From the NCBI GenBank assembly GCA_963978895.1, contig OZ022241.1, forward strand, positions 40,308,030 to 40,372,029: a DNA stretch of 64,000 nt, read 5' to 3'. Shown in pieces: positions 15,921 through 38,233 of this stretch. The notes under the pieces were generated by a model. It made no database searches. It was not told the DNA's origin and worked only from the letters and a program-made list of their open reading frames with translations. This stretch comes from Erpobdella octoculata. Taxonomy: Eukaryota; Annelida; Clitellata; Hirudinida; Erpobdellidae. How positions within the stretch are numbered: the stretch's first letter is position 1; every line of letters begins with the position of its first letter. Position numbers and translations under genes: made by a program.

Positions 15921-16178
15921 TGCAATTATATATTACTGGAAACTAAAAAACTAGCTCGATGATCAAAATATACAAAATACATTATCGATACTATAATTCT
16001 ATAAATAACAAGTAACTTACAACAAGACGGCAAACCCATTATTGTAGATTTGATAAATTGTCAGCAAAATAATTTTTACGTCATGAAAAATACATTTTTT
16101 AAAAAACAACGTTTTTCTTGCGCCCTAATTTTAGCAACTGCTGAAGGCTGACCTGCGGCTGCCGCGTTATGCAAATTG

Positions 16179-16516
16179 CTAACATACATACATACATACA
16201 TACATACATACATACATACATACATACATACATACATACATACATACATACATACATACATACATACATACATACATACATACATACATACATACATACA
16301 TACATACATACATACATACATACATACATACATACATACATACATACATACATACAGACATGCATGCATGCATGCATGCATACATACATACATACATACA
16401 TACATACATACATACATACATACATACATACATACATACATACATACATACATACATACATACATACATACATACATACATACATACATACATACATACA
16501 TACATACATACATACA

Positions 16517-16550
<34 letters not shown>

Positions 16551-16588
16551 CATACATACATACATACATACATACATACATACATACA
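16179..16588. repeat. (CATA)n tetranucleotide array with CATG interruption
   Basis: About 400 bp of CATA units, interrupted at about 16356-16380 by GCATGCATGCATG. All overlapping frames are repeat translations. Confidence 0.97.
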
Positions 16589-16949
16589 AAAACAAAGTTT
16601 AAAAAAAACACTTTTAAATTTTTACACTATTGAAATGATCATTTGACATCCTCTGGACGTTGATGTTGTCCAATCGATCCGAAAATTATATATATTAAAT
16701 AAACAACGAGCATTTTAGCATAGATTATAAATACTTCGACAAAAATATCACAAAGAATTATTTTATTAAATTTTGTCCAATCGATCCGAAAATTTGATGG
16801 AATGCATTGTTAATCAGTTCGGAGGTATGTTTAAATTTTGAAGTCTCTAGCTCATGGGAAAGTTGGTTTGAAATCGATTGTAAAATTTGACGACGGACAG
16901 ACAGAGATGTCAAGTTAAAGAAAAGTGTGTAAAAAAGTTCTTTTTACAA

Positions 16950-17210
16950 ACAAATCACAAAACAAGTTTGTTGTTTGCCTTTAACCGTAACTGCTACGGA
17001 AAATTTTCATCAGTCATACATGCTCTTTTTTTGTTGAGCACCATCACTGCATATGAAAACAGCCGCTCAACCGGCGCAGAAGATGGTATCCCAGTATTGT
17101 ATCTGGAAAATATTCGCTTCACTGTAGGATACTTGTGTAAAATATCAAACAAAGTAGACTTGTCAAGACATTGAAAAACTTCAACATCTGTGAGAACTTC
17201 TTTTTATGAA
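16950..17210 (-). pseudogene. hAT transposase dimerisation-domain fragment
   Basis: Read on the - strand, the stretch gives CLDKSTLFDILHKYPTVKRI, then PSSAPVERLFSYAVMVLNKK and RACMTDENF. SSAPVERLFS and KR--MTDENF are the conserved core of the hAT C-terminal dimerisation domain. The frame breaks soon after. No terminal repeats were found, so it is a scrap. It lies between the two blocks of the segmental duplication. Confidence 0.7.
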
Positions 17211-17576
17211 GTTGCTACACTTTCAAAGGAAAAAAAATCATTACTTTCTAGCATGACTAAATCAAATGTTCTATTTTCCTCGATGTTAGTTACACCTGCA
17301 AGTTCTTCTTTAGTTCTAACCAGAAAAAGAGTTTTTATTTTTTTTCCAGACTGTCACCTTGGATCTTTTTTAAACTAGAAAAAGTATAGTAGTCGCTAAC
17401 ACCAATGTCAAGATTCAAATAAAACCTGAATCGCTTAGTCAATATACTAAAACTAATGCAACTTTCACCAAAATAAATGTTATAAAATCAAGCGTAATGA
17501 AAGTAAACTATTGAATCCAGATTTAACTAAACATGCCATTGCCACCTATTTTATTAAATTTGGTCTAAAAAAAAAT

Positions 17577-18177
<601 letters not shown>

Positions 18178-19612
18178 TAGCAGTGCCCGTAGCGGCTTCG
18201 CTCGCATGAAATTAGAGAATTTGATCCGTGCATACATAGTAGAGTACTGCACGGATCAATTTTTTAGGTCTCGGCTCGGCCCGTCGACAACTTGGCCCAG
18301 CCCGTTTCAAAAACCGAAATTCCTGGCCCGGCACGGCCCGTCTAATATGGGCCCAGCCCGTTTTTACAGGCCTAGAAGTTTTATATACTTGATGAAAAAC
18401 CTCGGCCCGTCCCACTTTGACTTCAGGTTTAGACCGGCCCGTCTGAACACCCTAAAATCACTAAAATGTCTATATACTTGGTTAAAAATCTCGGCCCTTC
18501 CCACCTTGATTTAAGGTTTGGGCAGGGTCGTATGAAGACCCTAAAATAACGGCTTGGCCCGTCCGTCCGGTGATAAACTGAACTCATCTACTTTTAACCG
18601 GCACAAAACCTCAAAATACTAATTTTCACATATGTCACTTACAGTTTTTGAGTAGCAGTTATTTTAAAATCAAATAACCCTTTTTCCACTTCACATTTAA
18701 GGTCCTGGAAACCAAATTTTCAAAAAATGGTGAAACACGTATATCATTATTTTTAGAGTAGAAACTAAATACTAATTTTACTTTTGTAGCCTTTACAGTT
18801 TTTGAGTAGCAGTTACTTTAAAAACCAAGTAACCCTATTTTCCCCCCCATATTTGAAGTCCTGGAAACCAAATTTTCAAAAAATAGTAAAACACGTATAT
18901 CATTATTTCTGGAGTAGAAATCAAATACTAATATTTACTCCTGTAGCATCTACAGTTTTCGAGTAGCAGTTACATTAAAAACCAAATAACCTTATTTTCC
19001 ACCCTAAATTTGAGGTCCTGGAAACCAAATTTTAAAAAAATTGTAAAACACGTATATCTTTAATTTTAGAATAGAAACTAAATACTAATTTTTACATCTG
19101 TGGTATTTACAGTTTTTGATTAGCAGTTACTTTAAAAAACAAATAACCCTATTTTCCACACCACATTTGAAGTCCTGGAAACCAAATTTTCAAGAAATGC
19201 TAAAACACGTATTTTATTATTTTTGGAGTAGAAACTAAATACTAATTCTTACTCCTGTAGCATTCACAGTTTTTGAGTAGCAGCTACTTTAAAAACCAAA
19301 TAACCCAATTTTCCAACCCACATTTGAGGTTCGGGAAACCAAATTTTCAAAAAATGGTGAAACACGTATCTTTTTATTTTTCAAGAAAAATCCATATAAC
19401 AAATTTCAAAATCTCCTCATTTTTGGTTTTCGAGATATACATTGTTTTAGAAAAAAGTTTGTTTTCCATTTTTTCCCCCTCAGGAGCAATAATTTCTAAA
19501 ATCCTTTCTTAGTGGATGCTTACGCAATAAAAGTAATATAAGTTCCAAATTTCACGTTCCTAGGATGAGGCATTTGAGCTCGGCGTTGATTATCAGTCAG
19601 TCAGTCAGGACA
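18178..19612 (+). mobile_element. unclassified interspersed element with GGCCCG-rich head and 157-bp tandem repeats
   Basis: It starts with CTAGCAGTGCCCGTAGCGGC after an (AT)n tract and ends in CAGTCAGTCAGGACATG before another. Such start and end words are common on invertebrate interspersed repeats. The first 380 bp are rich in GGCCCG words, shared with 30425, 39945 and 58391. Then the anchor GTCCTGGAAACCAAATTTTC recurs at about 18702, 18858, 19015 and 19172, with a variant at 19329, giving a period of 156-157 bp. No protein is encoded. The class is unknown; a composite of two insertions is possible. Confidence 0.6.
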
Positions 19613-19616
19613 TGTT

Positions 19617-20935
<1,319 letters not shown>

Positions 20936-21291
20936 AAATAACTACTAAAGTTAGACAGCTGTCACATTAAAGTAATATTGCAGTTTGTTACTTAATTCAC
21001 CTGCTCTTTTCATTTGCTCATAAGTCGAGCGCACTATATTATATCATGAAAAGTAATTAAAGAGATTTAGTTTTGAGTTTTTTTTGTATTCATTTCTTCA
21101 ACAGTTTTGCGTTGTTTTTATAAAAAAAATTAATAAACATGAATAAATAAAAAAAATCTCAATTAATACGACCTGTGGGAACTATAAACTATATATATGT
21201 ATGTATTTATTTATTTATCAAAGCTTCCTTAATGAAACAATTCAATGCTTTTAAGATTAAACAAAACGCATAATTCAATAATCTGGCGCTT

Positions 21292-30310
<9,019 letters not shown>

Positions 30311-30424
30311 GTTAAAAAGATTTCTAGCGCGAAACCGATATAAACACTGGTACTGACGTAGTGATTCAGGCGCCTCGCGAGCGCATTTTTTATACTTATT
30401 ATGGAAGTCCTGACTAGAATACTG

Positions 30425-30500
30425 CCAGGGCCACTTCATAAGCCAAAATTCCAGGCTCGGTCCGTTTAATTTTACCCGGCCCGTTTCTACAGGTCTAAAA
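30425..30500. repeat. GGCCCG-type repeat fragment
   Basis: CCAGGCTCGGTCCGTTTAAT, then CCCGGCCCGTTTCTACAGG and CTAAAATCCCTATAT, shares its vocabulary with 18250-18560, 39945-40105 and 58391-58604. Short and eroded; just upstream of the GPDH start. Confidence 0.55.
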
Positions 30501-30639
30501 TCCCTATATGAGAACTTTTTATGTTAATACCAGAAGTATATTGAATGCAAGTATAAAAGAGCCAAACTTGAGTTATATGTGGACAAAAAATTCTGATATT
30601 ATTGGAATCTTGAGCTAAGGAAGAAATCAAAAACGAGCT

Positions 30640-31120
30640 AGAACTTGAGGGGTATGTAATGTTCGTGAAACACAGAGACATTGGAAGAGGAAAAAACATG
30701 GAGGAAGAAAACATGGATTGTTGTACATAAACAGCAATCTAACTTCAATCAAAAGAGAAGACTTGAGAAATGACAAGTTCAAAGAAAGTATATGGTGCGA
30801 ATTAAAGAATGGAACTAAAACATTGTTAGAGTTTGCTATAGATTTCACAATTCCACAGAGGAAAGCGATAGCATACTGCATGCTACGGTGATTAATGTTT
30901 CCAAAACATCTTGCATTGTAATGGATGATTTCAATTTCCTTATTGACTGGAGGCAAAAAGATGAAAGAACTAAGCAGACAAAATGTTCCTCGACTGCTTA
31001 GATGAGTGTTTTCTTTTTCAGCATGAAGGTAGAAGCACCAACAAAAGGAAACAACCTACTGGAGCTAGTAATCTCCGCTGAAAAAAACCTGGTAGAAAAA
31101 ATCACAGTAGAAGATTTTGT
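30640..31120 (+). pseudogene. LINE endonuclease fragment, frame-broken
   Basis: Pieces in changing frames give VMDDFNFLIDW, FLDCLDECFLFQH and EAPTKGNNLLELVISAEKNL, the order seen in the apurinic endonuclease domain of CR1/Jockey-type LINEs (GDFN-P-IDW, D-FL-Q, PTR-N-LDLV). Frameshifts and stops separate them. No reverse transcriptase follows. Located between GPDH and RBM48. Confidence 0.65.
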
Positions 31121-31511
31121 AGCAGCTTGTACCTTTTTTACTTCTTCTTTCGCCATGTTGGTTGCCATGTTTTTTACTGTCCGCAATGTGCTCGTCATCC
31201 GCTGTTACGTCGTTTTTGTAAAGAATAAAATTTTTAATTACGTGTCAACTCTATTAAAATACGTAGTCACACCAAAGTGACCAAAAATTGGTGACCCCGA
31301 CTTCCGAATTCTAGAATTGGTGACTCCGACCACATTTGGTAAATGGTTTTTTGATTTTTCATTTAAGACCCGTCCGGACGGTATTATCAGAATTAAATAA
31401 TAAATTCTGATAATAACGTTTTGAATATATAGAAGTAAATATATAGAAGTAAATTAAAAATATATCTGTTGAGAAAACTTTTTTTGAAAAAGTTAATTTA
31501 AAGTCGACTTA

Positions 31512-31676
31512 TTATTTATTATAATAGTTTATAGTCCTTTACGCCAGCTGTTTTAAGACTGAAATGGCTGTATGTAGGAAGCACCTAAGTACTTCCGTCA
31601 TGGATCATAATTTCATCTTTTTAACTTTTCGCTCCTTTCTCCAGGCTTGGGATTGGCTTGCAAAAGCAAGGCGGAG
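31512..31676 (-). mobile_element. SINE-like retroposon, copy 2
   Basis: The same sequence as 25586-25774 (AACTCCGCCTTGC, CAATCCCAAGCCTGGAGAAA, CTTACATACAGCCATTTCAGT-like middle, GTAAAGGACTATAAACTATT tail). It is flanked by an imperfect duplication of about 14 bp around TTTAAAG-CGACTTA. The downstream region 31680-32490 shows no recognisable gene. Confidence 0.75.
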
Positions 31677-32493
31677 TTTAAAGACGACTTACATTAAAGT
31701 CATTTTTAATTTCTACAATCGACGGCGGGTAGACGCGCTAAGTTAAACCGACTTTTTTATTTATTAACTTTGAGAAGCGAAAGTTATATTGTTGGATTTG
31801 ATATTGAATTATCTAAAAACAAGCGTCTCGAATATGCACAGGGCAGCAGTTTAAAACAAATTCGATTTTCTCAAAGAAGAGCCAAGGTTGATTTTATGCA
31901 ATTTCCGGCGGAAAATCGTCGTTTTTCGCTTATAACTTTTTTATATGTTGAACCGAAGACAATCCAAATATACCATTCCATTCCATTTTGTAGACCCATC
32001 CAACAATGTATAGCATAGCCCCAGGGCAAGCATATTTTTTTTATTAGCATTGCCAGCCTCGAGGGTAACTTCACACGCATATTTTATTTGGTCTAAAAAA
32101 ATTAAACATATCTACTTCTAAAACTCATGATGGAGATTTGTATTCAGTATATAAAGTTAATTGATTAAAACGCTTAAATCATCCTGTAAAGCTCCTGACA
32201 ACGTTCTGAGTAAACCCTGGAATAGTTCAGACATGAAGGATGAGGGCACACAACTCAGTAATAGTTGGAAGAGCATTAATTCTCTTTTCAAAAAGATCCT
32301 CGCAATGGAGATAATCGGCTCCAAAAAGCAGACAATGTCCGGGAAGTCGCTAAGAATCCGCCTGGATAAAACAACAATTAAAAAAAAAACAACATTACAA
32401 AATTAATTGCACGTAATCGAGATATTTACCCAGAGTCCTACTGCAACCCAGTGATCATCATATGTTTACGCAATGGCTACGCGTAATCGGGAT

Positions 32494-35396
32494 CTAAAAG
32501 CGACCGACCAGTTTAAGTTTCTTGGAGATCACGGCACGAGTGAGATCCAAGGACGGGTCACCGGTCTTGGAATTCATGAAAGTCTTTCTTTTTCTTTCGA
32601 CATCTTCAGGAAGTTGGGGACCTTGGACTGAATTCCTCAGAGCAAGGGCATTCTTTCTGTTTTAATTAGAAAAAATTTAGGAACATAATACGTAAGCGTT
32701 TTAAAAGTTTGAAAACATAATCTGAAAACATTTTACTAGTTGAAGATGATATGAAAGCGTTTAACCAGCATTTTCAGTGTTTATAGATATATAACCATTA
32801 CTCACTTGAGTTCAGCATTGACGCTGGCATCCATTTGGGTTCGGACATTTTGAACTTGCCGGGGAATGAACTTTGACCTAGGAGCTGTAGTACCTGTGAT
32901 ACACAGTAGACGAATAAGAATGAACCGGAACAAAACGAAAGATATCAAAAACACAAGTAAACGAATAAAACAAATATGAAAACCGCATAAAACATAAAAA
33001 ATATACACGAAACATTGCACAGGAGAATTATCAAACCTCCGAGGAAACTTTTGGTATTATTCACGCTTCCTGCTTCTCCGGTCGTAAGATTTGGCGGACT
33101 ATGGTAGTAATTTGAACGAGGGAGATGCCAAGAAAGTGAAAGGGGAGGAGGAAGATGATTTTGAAGAGAAGGAAAAAGCGTGATGGGACGGTGGACTGTC
33201 GCTAATGGTTGACACATTTCCATCTGGAAGTAAGGTGGATTCAACGAATGGTTTTGATATGTTGCATTGTTGTACGAATTGTTCGCTTCGTTGATGTCAA
33301 CTTTGACGTTGCTGTGAGAGCCTCTGATGTCGACAGTGACAGCTTCAGCAGCTGAGTTTGGTTGAATTCCGTTCAAGGACGTGTTCTGTGAACCGATTTC
33401 GGAATTTCTTTCGCGTTCTGAAAACAAATAAAATATGCTAAAAATGAAAAATTAAATTTTATTAACGGCTTTACATAGTCCTATCCTGTAGACTTCCTTA
33501 GCAGTCTTTAATGGCATACAGAAAATCATCTTTACTTTATTTCAACTGAAATCAACTCTAAATTCCAACTACATCTCGACTTGCATGACAACATTTACAG
33601 TTATAATTCCAATTAAATAAAAAAAATATATATACTAAAAGTATTTACATAACTAGAACAAGTTTGGATGAGCATTCAGAAAAGAACAAACACTGGGAAA
33701 ATAAATAAATAAACAAACAAACAAACAAACAAACGAGTAATTCGAATACTAACTGAGTTGTTCGACGCGTCTCTTGACCTCTCTCGCTCGCTGTTCCAAT
33801 TTCTCTCCCGTCTCGTCGACGGATTCAAACTCGGGAGCGTAGCAGATGTGCAACAACTCTCCCAGGTAGTTCAGATTGTCGAGTTTTCTTTTGGCTATCC
33901 TTTGTGAAAAATGTGTTTTTCATAAATTAGCCCGTACTGTAAATTTGAACTGGTTTTTTTTATTATAATTACTACAGTAGTACTTTTATGAGGGATGAGT
34001 TATGATATCGTATTTTTACGCATAGTGCATCTATAGAGGTCTGGAGATGAGATTAAAAAAAGATTTTGCTTTATAAATAAAGGATATTTGATTGATAAAA
34101 TGTATTTCACATATAATTAAAAATACATTTTACGTATTTAAGTTTTCTGATTTATAGAGCAACATCTTTTTTATGATCTTACCAGGCACATCAGAGTTCG
34201 CGTTCTATGCGTGAAAATATGGTAGTTATTTTGCACTAATATTTAGCACGCAATAACCACTCCAGCAACTATGAAATGTTATGAGAAATTTAACCATGCA
34301 GGTAATAAATATTTTATTTTTCCTATTTCATATAAATAAATTACAAATTAAATCCAAAGCAAATAGAAACGATTAAACAAGTTCCAGGTACGGATAAAAG
34401 AGTAGTAGGGAAAGAGATAATCAGATAGAAATATGATCTGTAACAAGAAATATCACGGTGTTTCTCTTTCCCACTGTTACATTAGTCTAACAAACGGCCA
34501 ACTGCAGAAGACTATAAAAAAACTATTTTTTAAATAACAAAATACAAACAGCCAATAAACAAACCTAGCAGAAGCAATTCTTGCAAATTTCACCAAAGCA
34601 ACTTTTGTAAATTTTTCCGATGACTCTAGAGGATATTCACTCAGTATTTTTTCTTCGGTAACATTTCCAAAGCTTCTTAGTTTTTCCACCAGACCTTCAT
34701 AGCTGCCCGGGACAACGGATATACCCCGAACCAGCAAGTACTTAGACTCGTCACTTATTGTGTACACCTGATAAATATATATGTGAGACTATTAAAAAAA
34801 AATACAAAACATGAAACACTAAAAACATATCCAAACTTCTTTTTTATTCGTAGAACTTATTGACAGTGCACTAACTGTCTAAAGAATAAATGATGGTTAT
34901 AGGGAGTAAAATATAAAACAACTTAGAATCTAAACAATTACAAATTACAAATATACAAGAAACTGGTAAAAATCTCTTAATTACAGTTGACTACTTTGGA
35001 ACAACTAAATTGTGAATGCTTATTAATCCTCGCTGAAAGAAAAAAGGTTTGATTAGGGAAAGTAGTTTATAGGATGTCTCTAGATTTTGTATTTTTTTAG
35101 AGCATTCAGCTGTATCATATAAGTAATGTGTTAATCTGTTAATGACAGTTAATGTTACGAAGCTGGGTAATTTTTGTGAAAAAAATCAGCGCTGTCAAGA
35201 ACCGACACTCATACATTTTAAACAGTTTGAAAATAAATTTCAGGAAAACAGCATTTAAAATTTTTATCAATACACACACGTAACGTACTTTTACAGCTTT
35301 GAGCTGTCTGCCGTCTCTGTATTTTGGACGTGTTGTACACAATCGATCTCGCTCGTGGTGAATTTTACGAAGCGATTCGATACAATCCTCAGACAT
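32494..35396 (-). CDS. RBM48: RNA-binding motif protein 48, complete, six exons
   Basis: RBM48 pairs with ARMC7 and acts in splicing of U12-type (minor) introns. Exons in gene order: 35396-35289, 34767-34565, 33899-33754, 33417-33037, 32893-32806, 32656-32494, phases consistent, 362 residues (human about 367). The start MSEDCIESLRKIHHERDRLC leads to TRPKYRDGRQLKAVKVYTI, the family signature before the RRM. The RRM covers about residues 37-125 with SKYLLVRGISVV, EYPLESSEKFTKVALVKF, and AKRKLDNLNYLGELLHICYA followed by PEFES. A basic helix and a low-complexity Asn/Ser/Pro stretch (exon 4) follow, and the end SKKLKLVGRF is basic. The stop is TAG at 32494-32496. The start codon has no competing upstream ATG in frame within the exon. 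Confidence 0.93.
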
Positions 35397-36249
35397 TGAA
35401 CAATTATTTCACAAATCCAAATGTTAAAAAAATATTTTCAAAATAATTTGAGATGGGGAAGGAACAAGCAGCTGTTTAACAATATCTATTATCGCTTGTT
35501 TATATCAAAACAAAAACAAAGAACAAACATTTCCATTGGTTTTATTTACCACAGTAAACAAATGTTTTAACTCTTTGAGTCAGTCATTAAAAAATAACAA
35601 AAGTTAAAAAAAACATTATTATTCAAATTTATAACATTAAATTATTTTTTTTTTACTAAAAAAATCGTTCTTTTAGTTCGTTCAGTACGCACTCTTTTGC
35701 TAAAAGATGTTTCTTATTCTGATCTTTTACTTTAAAATTGTTTTTTTTATATAAAATCAATAATTTTCTAAATCATTTAAAACTTTCCGACATAGCATAA
35801 ACTATAAAAATTAGATTAATTAAAGCTCTGATTGTCCCTTAATTACCCTCTTCTACAATTTTCCATCCAACTCCGAAGCTCTCTCGATCCGATCGTGGGG
35901 CCACTTTAAAATATTCTTTTCATACTTTCATACTTGACGTTACTACAGAGAAAGAAATACAGAGAGAGAGGGAGAAAAAAGAAAGAAAAAAACCAATAGA
36001 AAAGAAAACAAAAAACACCCAATAAGCAGCATCGGCGGATAACCAGCGGTTCGGTAAACAAAAACTTCAATTCCTTTTGTTAGGTTTTTGTGCTGAATAG
36101 AAGAAATTCAAGAGATCTTACAACTGATCGCATAACAGATGTAATCAACATTTTTAAAAACAAATGAATTAATTAAACGTGTGTAACAATTCTGCATCTT
36201 ACAAATTCATATGCATTGATTTAAGCGACATAATAATTAACTGACAGAT

Positions 36250-36530
36250 TCACTACAAATCCCTCCCAAGTCTGGTCTTCGATCTTCTTCTCTTAGTCAC
36301 TTTCGTATCTTTTCTGTTGAGCATTATTTTGCTAAACGAGCTTTTTCCTACTCTGGTTCCTATCTCTGAAACTCGATCTCTTCCTGCTGCTCTTACTAAC
36401 TCTACCTCCACTCCATCTACCTCCTTCACTGTTTTTCGTCGTGGACTTAAAACACATCTGTTTAATCAGTTCATGTCCGAGCGCTATTGAACGCCACGGA
36501 AATAGCGCTATAAAAAATAAAATTTATTGA
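36250..36530 (+). pseudogene. LINE ORF2 C-terminal relic
   Basis: The frame ends SLPAALTNSTSTPSTSFTVF, RRGLKTHLFNQF, then TGA at about 36490. The pattern S--F---LKTHLF is the familiar C-terminus of CR1/L2/Rex1-type LINE ORF2 proteins. The part before it (PTLVPISETRS) is eroded. Elsewhere in 35397-38233 I see no gene: the region is AT-rich with short purine-rich runs (35945-36020). Confidence 0.55.
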
Positions 36531-38233
36531 TTTAATTGAATTTCGCGATTAGAAGAAATTAGAAATGTAAATTAAATGTCCTCCATTCATATAAATCACA
36601 TCGTATAAATAAAACCTGCTTCAACCCAGCGTTAGTGAAGCTGTCACAGTTTGCATGTTTATAGCATCGTACTTTGTCTCCACATACATTCGACCGAATA
36701 GTCTAAAGAAATATTTGAATTGATTAATATTGGCAGGTCTGCTTTGACCTCTTCTGTCGGATGGGTGACCTTTGGCATGGCACTCATTTTCTGAATAGCG
36801 ATAATCGTACGGTACACATTTTAGTCATATTTCTAATACTTCCTTGAAAATAATCTTTTTACTTTCAAATTTCATATTGTATTATACTTATATGATCTAT
36901 CTGAATTATAATTACCACGCTTACCACGCTTAGTACTTGAGCCTTCCTCTTCTATTTCAATAAAATATGTCCTTTTCCTGTAGAGCCTTACAGGAATTCA
37001 TTGGCTCCCTTCGGAATTCATAAAAAACACATTTTAAGATGCGCCGATGTGTCTAAATACAGTGAAACAAATTACAATTTACAACCATTTCTTAATCCCA
37101 TTTCACTGGTCTGCCTTCTTGACTGCCAGTTGGCTATCTTTTTCTCACAGCATTCACCTCACTCACTGCTTTCCGACAAAACTTGCATAGCGTTTCAGGT
37201 GATTTATTATATTGAACTTCAGTCAATCAGGCTACAAAGAAAACTTGATGGAAGCTGTCTACTCTGAATAACTTCTAGAACAGCTAACAAAGAAATGTCG
37301 CAATGAATAGATAAATGTTTAAAATAAGAAAATAAAGTTGATTAGCTTCGTGTAAACATAGGATATATCTGTGCTGAAAATACAGCTCAAGCCGGATAAT
37401 TATTACTCTGCTCTAGGGTTTTTAAGTGTTATACTTTTGAGATTTACCTGGGACAATAATTAGACTATCTGAAACACATGATGGGACACAGCTTCGAATC
37501 TGATAGGAATGGTCGATATATGTGGCATGCCTGAAGGATTCATAAATTTGAACGTGATTTTTATTTTAATAAATTAATATTTCTTCTAACAAAATTTTGT
37601 CGTATTACATAGTTTTTTTAATAGAAATTTTTAGTTTCTAATAAATGAAAATAACGATAAATTATAATAGCTACTACTGACTACTGACGACTGATGTTTA
37701 TGATTTCTTCACTGTAGTTATTCATTGTAAAAGAAAGAGCTGTAGGTAATATTTCAGTTGAAAAAAGTCTTGGCGACGCCTTTTATTCAACTGTGCCATC
37801 CAGCCAGCCACCAGTGCGTGCGCAGAGTCGCCCAAGCGTGCGAGCCATCAAGCATGCCTGAGTCTCAGTGAATTACAAGCCGAACAGCCATGTAACGCTC
37901 TATAGGGAGTGCTGTCGTTCAAGCGTCGCGTGAAAACGGGCGCACATAATGCCGAGTAAGACCCTTACGCGAAACTTTCTTGTTGAAATTACCTATTGTG
38001 TTTATTTTTGAATGCCACAAAGACGTTGTCGTGGTTTAGGAGATGAAAAAATTCATAATAAATGAAGCTCGTATTTACAGTTAAAAACACGAATAAACAC
38101 GAAAAAAGCTATTCAGAGCGGTTTTACTTTTCCTTACGGAACGTTAAAACCACACGTAGACGTGAATACTTTAGTAGAGCTGTTGGACTTTGACACACTC
38201 GAGGAAATTAAGCACGGGCTACCCTCGTTTCAC

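Noticed and set aside
16076..16646. CMYV and HTYI repeat frames
   Set aside because: Translation of the CATA array on both strands.
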